Shown piece by piece: positions 1 to 6,157 of a stretch of 6,157 nucleotides of DNA; the stretch's first letter is position 1; every line of letters begins with the position of its first letter. The notes below the pieces were generated by a model. The model worked only from the letters and a program-made list of their open reading frames with translations. It was not told the origin of the DNA and made no database searches. Source of the stretch: Methylocystaceae bacterium (GTDB lineage Bacteria > Pseudomonadota > Alphaproteobacteria > Rhizobiales > Beijerinckiaceae). Position numbers and translations under genes: made by a program. The stretch spans positions 6,977 to 13,133 of the forward strand of contig PLZT01000426.1 of assembly GCA_003152255.1 (NCBI GenBank), read 5' to 3'.

Positions 1-446
1 GTCTGGAGATAGTCGCGCGGCGGCAAGGCGTTTGAATCGGCCAGGACGACATGGCGATGCTTGGCCGCGTCCCAGCCCTTAACGCAATTATTGAGCTTGG
101 GATTGGCGCTGACATAATCGTCGCCGATCAGGAGGCGCGCGGGAATATCGGGATATTCGGCGAACAGCCGCTCGACCAGCGGGATGATCGGATCGTGCGG
201 CGCCTGCACGCAGAACAACAGCTCGTAATCGGGATAATCCAGTTCGAACGAGGCGCGCAGCGTCTCCTCGCTAAAGGTTTCCAGTCCCCGCAGCGGCCGC
301 ACCAGCGAGACGGGCGGCGGCGTCACGGGAACCGGCAGGTCGCGCGGCCGGGCGCGGCACTTGCGCGCCGTCACGAACATCGCGGAAAAATTGAGGACAA
401 GCAGCGCAAGGCACCAGACGGCGCATATGTAAGCGACAACGGTCAT
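1..446 (-). CDS. GT21 glycosyltransferase, ceramide glucosyltransferase-like (N-terminal part)
   Basis: The first 148 codons are present; the C-terminal part lies beyond the left edge. Residues 4-27 form a hydrophobic segment, probably an N-terminal membrane anchor, followed by a basic Arg/Lys stretch and a Pro-rich linker (38-46). The glycosyltransferase fold begins at VSLVRPLRG (46-54). FCVQ (78-81), D85 before Pro, INPK-type NPKLNN (115-120) and LADSN (135-139, D137) align in order with the eukaryotic glucosylceramide synthase family and its bacterial relatives; D85 and D137 would be the first two conserved acidic positions. Known members move a sugar from UDP-glucose or UDP-galactose to a lipid at the inner membrane. 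The acceptor cannot be read from this part: ceramide and diacylglycerol (as in the processive Mesorhizobium/Agrobacterium enzymes) are both possible, and hopanoid-associated HpnI is a more distant relative. The later acidic residue and the (Q/R)xxRW motif are outside the window. The start is the ATG at 446-444, preceded by a good Shine-Dalgarno. Confidence 0.85.
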   Translation of the reverse strand, partial: MTVVAYICAVWCLALLVLNFSAMFVTARKCRARPRDLPVPVTPPPVSLVRPLRGLETFSEETLRASFELDYPDYELLFCVQAPHDPIIPLVERLFAEYPDIPARLLIGDDYVSANPKLNNCVKGWDAAKHRHVVLADSNALPPRDYLQ

Positions 447-676
447 ATTCGCCCTCTCATCAAGCCTGATGTCGCGCGGCGTCGAAATTCCGCGTCGCAT
501 TGTCGGCGCGCCCGGCGAAATCGCGCTTCTTGCGCGCGCCGGCGCCAAAACGAAGACCGGGGCGGGGCAGGCTCAATATTCCGCCTGACATTTGCGCGCC
601 GTCTTGGCAAAAGGGAGCCAGCGCGAGACTTGCGTCCCGCCGGGGATTTTCCCAAACCTTGGGTTGAAGCTTGCTC
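447..676. other. Divergent intergenic region between the glycosyltransferase and gltX
   Basis: This 230-bp spacer separates divergently transcribed genes, so it should contain both promoters. I could not identify a convincing -35/-10 pair on either strand. Small symmetric elements are present: CCCAA-ACC-TTGGG (651-663), GGGA-TTT-TCCC overlapping it (about 644-653), CAGGC/GCCTG with a 10-nt loop (568-587), and the palindrome GCGCCGGCGC (536-545). None has a T-tract or enough length to be called a terminator or operator. No tRNA or small ORF with its own ribosome binding site was seen. Upstream of gltX only a weak GAAG (666-669) lies 7 nt before the ATG. Confidence 0.6.
452..458 (-). promoter_or_regulatory. 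Ribosome binding site of the GT21 glycosyltransferase
   Basis: Read on the minus strand this is GAGAGGG, ending 5 nt before the ATG at 446-444. It supports that start, which also places the hydrophobic anchor right at the N-terminus as the family expects. Confidence 0.65.
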
Positions 677-2038
677 ATGACAACTCCAATCGTCCGTTTC
701 GCGCCTTCGCCCACTGGCCGCATCCATATCGGCAACGCGCGGGTGGCGCTATTCAATCGTCTCTTCGCGTCGCAGCACAATGGAAGATTCGTGCTTCGTT
801 TCGATGACACTGATTTCGCCCGCTCCACCGAGGCTTTCGCGCGCGAAATCGAGATTGATCTCGCCTGGCTCGGGATCGTCGCGGATTTCACGCTTCGCCA
901 GTCCGACCGCGGCGCGCTGTACCAGGCGGCGGCGGATCGGCTGCGCGCGATGGGCCGGCTCTACCCTTGCTATGAGACGGCCGAGGAGTTGGAGCGCCGC
1001 CGCAAGATGCAGCAGGCGCGCGGGGCGCCGCCCATTTACGACCGCGCGGCGCGGCATGCTTCGCCAGAGGCGCGCGCGCGCTGGGAGGCCGAGGGCCGGC
1101 GCCCGCACTGGCGCTTTATGCTCGAACACAAATCGGTGGCCTGGCGCGATCTTATCCGCGGCGAGGCGCATATCGACTGCGCTTCGCTGTCCGACCCGGT
1201 GCTGATCCGCGAGGACGGCAGCTTTCTTTATACGCTGCCCTCGGTCGTCGACGACATCGAACTCGCGATCACCCATATTATTCGCGGCGAGGATCACGTC
1301 ACCAATACGGCGGTGCAATTGCAACTGTTCGCGGCGCTGGCGCCCGAGCGGGAGGCGCCCGTCTTCGCGCACCACAATCTTTTGATCTCCGGCTCGGGCG
1401 AAGGGCTCTCGAAGCGGACCGGCTCCTTGTCGATCGCCTCGCTCCGCGAGGAGGGCTACGAGGCGCTGGCGGTCGCGGCGCTGGCGACCCTGACCGGCTC
1501 CTCGGAAGCCGTGCGGGCCGTGCGCTCGCTGCAGGAACTCTCGGCGCTTTTCGATCTTTCTCACGTCTCGCGCAATCCGGCGCGCTTCGACCCCGCCGAT
1601 CTCGCGACCTTGACCCACCGCACGCTGGCGGCGCTCACATTCGAGGATGTGCGCGACAGGCTGGCCGCGCATGACATCGTGGGTTTCAAGGCGGAGCCTT
1701 TCTGGCTCGCCGTGCGCGGCAATTTAACGCGGTTCGACGACGTGCTGGACTGGTGGCGCGTGGTCGAAGGCGAAGTCGCGCCGCCAGAATCGTCCCTGCG
1801 CGAGGACGAGGAGCTATTGCGGGCCGCCCTGGAACTATTGCCCCCAGAACCCTGGGACGCGACCACATGGAGCGTCTGGACCGGCGCGATAAAGGCGGCG
1901 ACCGGCCGCAAGGGCCGCGCGCTGTTCCATCCGCTGCGCCTCGCGTTGACCGGCGTCGAGACGGGCCCGGAACTCGCGGCGCTGTTGCCGCTGATCGGCC
2001 ATGCAAGGGCTACAGCCAAGCTGGCGGCGTCCGCTTGA
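677..2038 (+). CDS. gltX: Glutamyl-tRNA synthetase
   Basis: A class I aminoacyl-tRNA synthetase that attaches glutamate to tRNA in the cytoplasm, using ATP. The protein is 453 aa. Visible are [14 protein letters not shown] (7-20) with the HIGH-type motif HIGN at 17-20, RFDDTD (41-46), the glutamate/tRNA-binding stretch around [18 protein letters not shown] (190-207), and the KMSKS-type loop GLSKR (243-247), followed by the anticodon-binding helical region with [17 protein letters not shown] (410-426) near the C-terminus. Only one cysteine (C98) remains where E. coli GluRS has its zinc cluster, so this version probably binds no zinc. It resembles the shorter of the two GluRS paralogues found in many alphaproteobacteria; whether it charges tRNA-Glu, tRNA-Gln or both is not readable here. 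Start: an in-frame TGA at 665-667 leaves only TTG 671 or ATG 677, and ATG 677 gives the usual N-terminus. The Shine-Dalgarno is weak. hrpB begins 34 bp after the stop on the same strand, suggesting co-transcription. Confidence 0.95.
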   Translation: MTTPIVRFAPSPTGRIHIGNARVALFNRLFASQHNGRFVLRFDDTDFARSTEAFAREIEIDLAWLGIVADFTLRQSDRGALYQAAADRLRAMGRLYPCYETAEELERRRKMQQARGAPPIYDRAARHASPEARARWEAEGRRPHWRFMLEHKSVAWRDLIRGEAHIDCASLSDPVLIREDGSFLYTLPSVVDDIELAITHIIRGEDHVTNTAVQLQLFAALAPEREAPVFAHHNLLISGSGEGLSKRTGSLSIASLREEGYEALAVAALATLTGSSEAVRAVRSLQELSALFDLSHVSRNPARFDPADLATLTHRTLAALTFEDVRDRLAAHDIVGFKAEPFWLAVRGNLTRFDDVLDWWRVVEGEVAPPESSLREDEELLRAALELLPPEPWDATTWSVWTGAIKAATGRKGRALFHPLRLALTGVETGPELAALLPLIGHARATAKLAASA

Positions 2039-2062
2039 GCGCGACTGCCTGTAAATCGTTTT

Positions 2063-2066
2063 GGAG
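2063..2066 (+). promoter_or_regulatory. Ribosome binding site deciding the hrpB start
   Basis: GGAG lies 6 nt upstream of the GTG at 2073. The alternative TTG at 2061 abuts this GGAG and has no purine-rich motif before it, so the site favours GTG 2073. Confidence 0.6.
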
Positions 2067-2072
2067 CCCCTC

Positions 2073-4544
2073 GTGACGCGCGTCTTTGGCGACCGGCTGC
2101 CGATCGACGAAATTCTGGGCGACGTCGACGCCTCGCTTCGCGCGCGCAACAATCTCGTGCTGGTCGCGCCGCCCGGCGCCGGCAAGACGACGCACGTTCC
2201 GCTCGCGCTGCTGGACGCTCCCTGGCGCGGCGACAAGAAAATCATTCTGCTGGAGCCGCGCCGCCTCGCCGCGCGCGCCGCCGCCGCGCGCATGGCGGCC
2301 ACGCTCGATGAAGCCGTCGGCGAGACCATCGGGTTGCGGATGCGGCTCGAATCCAAAATCTCGGCCAGGACCCGCGTCGAAGTCGTCACAGAGGGCGTGT
2401 TCGCGCGCATGATTCTCGATGATCCCGAGCTTTCGGGCGTCGCTTGCGTATTGTTCGACGAGTTTCACGAGCGCTCGCTCGACGCCGATCTCGGGCTCGC
2501 GCTGGCGCTCGACGCGCAGGGCGCGCTGCGCGAGGATTTGCGCCTGCTCGTTATGTCGGCGACGCTCGACGGCGCGCGGGTCGCGGCGCTGATGGGTGAC
2601 GCTCCTGTCATCGAGAGCGCGGGCCGGGCCTTTCCGGTCGAGACGCGCTATCTCGGCCGCGATCCCAATCTTCGCATGGAGGAAGAGGTCGCCCGCGCCG
2701 CGCGGCGGGCGCTCGCCGAGGAGGAGGGCTCCATCCTGGTCTTTCTGCCGGGCCAGGGCGAAATCACGCGCGTCGCCGCGCTGCTGGCCGAGCGCGGCCT
2801 TCCCTCCAACGTCGATCTCGCCCCGCTTTACGGCGCGCTGGATCGCGCCGAGCAGGACCGCGCCATCGCCAAAACGCCGCCCGGCCGTCGCAAGATCGTG
2901 CTCGCCACCTCGATCGCCGAGACCTCGTTGACGATCGACGGCGTGCGCATCGTGATCGACTGCGGGTTTTCGCGCGTGCCGGTGTTCGAGCCCAATCTCG
3001 GGTTGACGCGGCTGGAGACCATCCGCGCGTCTCGCGCCAATGTCGATCAGCGCCGGGGCAGGGCGGGGCGCGTGGAGCCGGGGGTTTGTTATCGCCTTTG
3101 GGAGGAGGCGGCGACCGGCGCGCTGCCGCCTTTCGCCGTCCCCGAAATTCTCGCCGCCGATCTCTCCGGCCTCGTGCTCGATCTCGCGCATTGGGGCGTT
3201 CGCGACGCCTCCACGCTCGCCTTTCTCGATCCGCCGCCGCGCGCCGCCTGGGTCGAAGCCGACACGCTCGACCGCGATCTCGGCGCGCTCGACGCCGACG
3301 GCCGGCTGACGCCAAAGGGCGAGGCGATGCGCGCGCTGCCGCTGCCCCCGCGCCTCGCCTCCATGGTGATCGAGGCGGCCTCTAATGGCGAGGCTTCTCG
3401 CGCGGCGCTGCTGGCGATGCTGCTTTCCGAGCGAGGATTAGGTGGCGCTGACGCCGATCTTTCGCATCGGCTGGAGCGGCTGCGCGCCGACCGGGACAAG
3501 CGCGCCGGCGACGCGCGGCGGCTCGCCGCGAACTGGGCGCGGCAAGCGGACGCGGCGCGGCAAGCTGGAGATAAGACGCACCTCTCCGACGGCGCGCTGG
3601 TGGCGCTGGCCTTTCCCGATCGCATCGCCAAGGCGCGCGGCGGCGGCGATTTCACGATGGCGAACGGCCGCGCGGCGTCGCTGCCGCCGGAACACGCCCT
3701 TGCGCGCGAAACCTTTCTCGCCGTCGCGGAGATCGCCGGACGCGCCGCGCAGGCGCGCATTCTGGCGGCCTGCGCGCTCACGCTCGAAGAGGTGGAGCTA
3801 CTCGCCGCGGACCGGATCGAGACACGCGACGAAACCCTGTTCGATCCGGCCAGCGCCGCGCTGCGTCGTCGCCGTTTCCGCCGGCTTGGCGCGATTCGTC
3901 TCGCCGAGCAGAATCTCTCGGTTGAGCCCACTTTGGAAAACGCGCGAATTTTGGCGCGCGGAATCGCGGCGCTTGGCGTGGAGCGGCTGCCCTGGACCAA
4001 GGCGCAGACGCAATTGCGCGACCGCGTGGGCTTTTTGCGCGCGGCCGAAGGGGAGGAATGGCCCGATCTTGGCGACGCCGCGCTGGCGCGAGGCGCCGAG
4101 GATTGGCTCGCGCCCTTCATCATCGGCCGCGCGAATCTCGCGGCGATCGCGCCGTCCGATCTCGACGCGGCGCTGGCGAGCCTCTTGCCCTATGAGCTGT
4201 CGCGTCGTCTCGACGCCGAGGCGCCGGCCTTTTTCGAGACGCCCGCCGGTTCGCGCATCGCGCTCGATTACGCGGCGCCGAACGGGCCGCTGCTGTCGGT
4301 GCGCGTGCAGGAGCTTTATGGCCTCGCGAAACACCCGACGCTGGCGCGCGGGCGCGCGGCGGTGACGCTGGAGCTGCTGTCGCCGGCGCATCGCCCGATC
4401 CAGACGACGCGCGACCTGCCGGGCTTTTGGGCGGGCTCGTGGAGCGAGGTCAAGAAGGAGATGACGGGCCGCTACCCGCGCCACCTCTGGCCCGACGACC
4501 CCGCCAGCGCCGCGCCGACGACACGTGCGCGGCCGAGGGGGTGA
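2073..4544 (+). CDS. hrpB: ATP-dependent RNA helicase HrpB (DExH box)
   Basis: A superfamily 2 DEAH/RHA-type helicase, 823 aa from GTG 2073, about full length for HrpB. Motifs in order: Walker A APPGAGKTT (32-40); Ia-type LLEPRRLAARAA (59-70); TEGVFARM (106-113); DEFH (129-132); SAT (162-164); ILVFLPGQGE (221-230); motif V ATSIAETSLTIDG (278-290); motif VI QRRGRAGR (326-333). A helical HA2-like region follows, then an Ala/Arg-rich stretch (about 460-500) and the HrpB-specific C-terminal domain ending in FWAGSWSEVKKEMTGRYPRH (785-804), a signature that separates HrpB from HrpA. The family hydrolyses ATP and acts on RNA, but its physiological role is poorly defined. It is unrelated to type III secretion HrpB proteins. 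An in-frame TAA at 2052-2054 and the first Met at residue 74, after Walker A, force a non-ATG start; the Shine-Dalgarno selects GTG. The gene probably shares a transcript with gltX. A 12-bp direct repeat sits in the linker (3536-3547 and 3554-3565). Confidence 0.95.
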   Translation: MTRVFGDRLPIDEILGDVDASLRARNNLVLVAPPGAGKTTHVPLALLDAPWRGDKKIILLEPRRLAARAAAARMAATLDEAVGETIGLRMRLESKISARTRVEVVTEGVFARMILDDPELSGVACVLFDEFHERSLDADLGLALALDAQGALREDLRLLVMSATLDGARVAALMGDAPVIESAGRAFPVETRYLGRDPNLRMEEEVARAARRALAEEEGSILVFLPGQGEITRVAALLAERGLPSNVDLAPLYGALDRAEQDRAIAKTPPGRRKIVLATSIAETSLTIDGVRIVIDCGFSRVPVFEPNLGLTRLETIRASRANVDQRRGRAGRVEPGVCYRLWEEAATGALPPFAVPEILAADLSGLVLDLAHWGVRDASTLAFLDPPPRAAWVEADTLDRDLGALDADGRLTPKGEAMRALPLPPRLASMVIEAASNGEASRAALLAMLLSERGLGGADADLSHRLERLRADRDKRAGDARRLAANWARQADAARQAGDKTHLSDGALVALAFPDRIAKARGGGDFTMANGRAASLPPEHALARETFLAVAEIAGRAAQARILAACALTLEEVELLAADRIETRDETLFDPASAALRRRRFRRLGAIRLAEQNLSVEPTLENARILARGIAALGVERLPWTKAQTQLRDRVGFLRAAEGEEWPDLGDAALARGAEDWLAPFIIGRANLAAIAPSDLDAALASLLPYELSRRLDAEAPAFFETPAGSRIALDYAAPNGPLLSVRVQELYGLAKHPTLARGRAAVTLELLSPAHRPIQTTRDLPGFWAGSWSEVKKEMTGRYPRHLWPDDPASAAPTTRARPRG

Positions 4545-4593
4545 GCCCGCGCGAGCCTATTTGAATCGTGGCTTCGATTTCCGCTCCCACCTA

Positions 4594-4621
4594 TCGCCAT
4601 CGGGCGTCATTCGGCTAGATT
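4594..4621 (+). promoter_or_regulatory. Weak promoter-like element upstream of recG
   Basis: TCGCCA (4594-4599) and TAGATT (4616-4621) are separated by 16 bp; each matches the sigma-70 hexamers at 4 of 6 positions. A start about 7-9 nt past the -10 would fall at or just before the recG ATG at 4631, giving a near-leaderless mRNA. The match is weak, and the 86-bp spacer (4545-4630) could equally be read through from hrpB. No terminator hairpin with a T-tract was seen in the spacer. Confidence 0.2.
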
Positions 4622-4630
4622 GCGCCTCGC

Positions 4631-6157
4631 ATGCGTCCTTCCATTCTCGATCCCCTGTTCGGGCGCGCCGAGGCCTTGCCCGGCGTTGGACCCAAGACCG
4701 CGATCCTGCTCAATCGGCTGCTGGCCAAGCCCGGCGGCGAGGCGCGGGCGGTCGATCTTTTGTTTCACGCGCCGATCAATGTCGTCGACCGCCGAACGCG
4801 GCCGACGCTCAAAGACGCGCCGCTCGACACGCTGGTGCTGATCAAGGTGCGCGTCGCCGAACATCGCCGGCCCGAGCGAAACGCCAAGGGGCCGTTCAAG
4901 GTGCTGGTCGAGGATGAAACCGGCGACGCGGTGCTGGTGTTTTTCCTCGCCAACACCGAGTGGATCGAACGCAGCCTGCCGATCGGCGCGACGCGCTGGG
5001 TCTCGGGGCGGCTGGAGCTTTACGATGGTCACCGCCAGATCGTTCATCCCGATCGCGTGCTCGACGAGGCCGGCCTCGCCAAGCTGCCCTTGGTCGAACC
5101 CGTGCATGGACTGACCGAGGGACTGCAACAGCGCTTCGTGCAAAAGGCGATAGAGGGCGCGCTGGAGCGCCTGCCAAATCTCCCCGAGTGGCAAAACCCT
5201 TCCGTTCTGGCGGCGAACAAGCTGGGCGGCTTCGCCGAGAGCCTGCATCTGCTGCATCATCCGCGAGAGCCCGGCGACATCGCGCCGACGAGTCTCGCCC
5301 GCCAGCGCCTCGCGCTCGACGAGTTGCTCGCGCAACAATTGGCGCTGCGCCTGATGCGCGGGAAACTGCGGCGCGCGCCGGGGCGCGAGCACAGGAGCGC
5401 CGGCCGGCTGGCGGCGGCGATCGAGGCGAACCTGCCCTTTGAGCTGACCGGCGCGCAGAAGCGCACGCTCGATGAGATCCGCGCCGATCTCTCTTCCGAT
5501 CAGCGCATGTTGCGGCTGGTGCAGGGCGATGTCGGCTCCGGCAAGACCATCGTCGCGGCGCTCGCCATGGCGCATGTGGCGGAGGCCGGGCGCCAGGCGG
5601 CGTTGATGGCGCCGACCGAAATTCTGGCGCGCCAGCATTTCGAGCGGCTCGAGCCGATATTCGACGCCGTTGGTCTTTCCACCGTCCTTCTCACCGGGCG
5701 CGCGAAGCTCTCGGAGCGCCCGGGGCTGCGCGCGCAAATCTCCTCCGGCGAGACGCGCATCATCATCGGCACGCATGCGCTGATCACCGGCGGTGTCATG
5801 TTCGACGATCTCGGCCTCGCGGTGGTCGACGAACAGCATCGTTTCGGCGTGACGCAGCGATTGGCGCTCGGCGCCAAGGGCGAGGCGGCGGACGTGCTTG
5901 TCATGACCGCGACGCCGATTCCGCGCTCGCTGGCGCTGGCGCTGTTTGGCGACATGGACAGCTCCGTGCTCGACGAAAAGCCGCCGGGACGCACGCCCAT
6001 CAAGACGCGCGCGCTGCCGCAATCGCGAATCGGCGAGGTCGTCGACGGTCTTAAGCGCGCGCTGGAGAGCGGCGCGCGCGCCTATTGGGTGTGTCCGCTG
6101 GTCGAGGAGAACGAAGACCTCGATCTCGCCGCCGCCGAGGAGCGCTTCGAGGATTTG
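4631..6157 (+). CDS. recG: ATP-dependent DNA helicase RecG (N-terminal part)
   Basis: RecG remodels stalled replication forks and branch-migrates Holliday junctions in recombinational repair. The first 509 codons are present; the family is about 700 aa, so roughly the last 190 residues lie beyond the right edge. The N-terminus MRPSILDPLFGRAEALPGVG (1-20) is typical, followed by the OB-fold wedge domain (about 65-145, with VLVFF at 101-105 and GRLELYDG at 126-133). Helicase domain 1 shows ELTGAQKRTLDEI (271-283), Walker A GDVGSGKT (299-306), APTEILARQH (327-336), IIIGTHALI (377-385), DEQHRFG (400-406) and TATPIPR (426-432), then GDMDSSVLDEKPPGRTP (440-456). Domain 2 begins with AYWVCPLVEE (484-493). 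Motifs V and VI are not in the window. Start: an in-frame TAG at 4616-4618 makes ATG 4631 the only good choice, yet no Shine-Dalgarno precedes it. The gene is 86 bp after hrpB on the same strand. The reading frame is intact throughout. Confidence 0.95.
   Translation, partial: MRPSILDPLFGRAEALPGVGPKTAILLNRLLAKPGGEARAVDLLFHAPINVVDRRTRPTLKDAPLDTLVLIKVRVAEHRRPERNAKGPFKVLVEDETGDAVLVFFLANTEWIERSLPIGATRWVSGRLELYDGHRQIVHPDRVLDEAGLAKLPLVEPVHGLTEGLQQRFVQKAIEGALERLPNLPEWQNPSVLAANKLGGFAESLHLLHHPREPGDIAPTSLARQRLALDELLAQQLALRLMRGKLRRAPGREHRSAGRLAAAIEANLPFELTGAQKRTLDEIRADLSSDQRMLRLVQGDVGSGKTIVAALAMAHVAEAGRQAALMAPTEILARQHFERLEPIFDAVGLSTVLLTGRAKLSERPGLRAQISSGETRIIIGTHALITGGVMFDDLGLAVVDEQHRFGVTQRLALGAKGEAADVLVMTATPIPRSLALALFGDMDSSVLDEKPPGRTPIKTRALPQSRIGEVVDGLKRALESGARAYWVCPLVEENEDLDLAAAEERFEDL

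Noticed and set aside
536..545. GCGCCGGCGC palindrome as a binding site
   Set aside because: Such GC palindromes are expected by chance at this base composition, and no second copy or spacing pattern supports a function.
651..663. CCCAA-ACC-TTGGG symmetric element just before gltX, as an operator or attenuator
   Set aside because: The arms are only 5 bp, it overlaps another equally weak inverted repeat, and nothing ties it to a known regulator or to a T-box, which would be far longer.
51..680. A 209-codon plus-strand open frame crossing the glycosyltransferase and the intergenic region
   Set aside because: It is the antisense of the GT21 gene, whose minus-strand frame has clear motifs and a Shine-Dalgarno; the plus-strand product is Arg-rich and unrecognisable.
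749..1672. A 307-codon minus-strand open frame opposite gltX
   Set aside because: It overlaps conserved gltX motifs completely and shows only Arg-rich, domainless sequence.
2010..4123. Long minus-strand open frames (393 and 344 codons) opposite hrpB
   Set aside because: The hrpB frame carries every expected helicase motif across this stretch; the antisense frames have low-complexity composition and no family resemblance.
4563..4580. GAATCG...CGATTT as a terminator hairpin after hrpB
   Set aside because: It is a 6-bp stem with one G-U pair, has no GC-rich core and no T-tract, so it is not a credible intrinsic terminator.
4607..6022. A long open frame (471 codons) on the minus strand opposite recG
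   Set aside because: It is antisense to an unmistakable recG. It is very rich in Arg, Gln and Ala with no recognisable domain, which is typical of an antisense shadow in GC-rich coding DNA.

Overview
The window is GC-rich chromosomal DNA. Gene content and protein style point to an alphaproteobacterium, most likely in the Hyphomicrobiales (Rhizobiales). The clues are a bacterial GT21 ceramide-glucosyltransferase-like protein, a short zinc-less glutamyl-tRNA synthetase of alphaproteobacterial type, and strong G/C bias at third codon positions. The genus cannot be fixed from sequence alone; a methanotroph-like Methylocystaceae/Beijerinckiaceae relative is a guess.

Layout from left to right. (1) Bases 1-446, minus strand: the N-terminal 148 codons of a membrane-anchored GT21 glycosyltransferase (glucosylceramide synthase-like), cut by the left edge. 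(2) Bases 447-676: a 230-bp divergent intergenic region that should hold the promoters of both flanking genes; no convincing promoter box, RNA gene or terminator was seen in it. (3) Bases 677-2038, plus strand: gltX, glutamyl-tRNA synthetase, 453 aa, complete. (4) Bases 2073-4544, plus strand: hrpB, a DExH-box ATP-dependent RNA helicase, 823 aa, complete, with a non-ATG start and only 34 bp after gltX. (5) Bases 4545-4630: an 86-bp spacer with a weak promoter-like element close to the next start. (6) Bases 4631-6157, plus strand: the first 509 codons of recG, the branched-DNA helicase, cut by the right edge.

The genes do not form one pathway. gltX and hrpB look co-transcribed: same strand, short gap, no terminator between them. 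recG follows on the same strand and may have its own, possibly leaderless, transcript. The glycosyltransferase is divergent and belongs to lipid metabolism. All four reading frames are intact, with no frameshift, insertion sequence, CRISPR array, tRNA or rRNA. This reads as an ordinary housekeeping region, and I found no evidence of an undescribed system. The observations worth a second look are modest: a forced non-ATG start in hrpB, a recG start without a Shine-Dalgarno sequence, the likely tRNA specificity of the GluRS, and the acceptor lipid of the glycosyltransferase.
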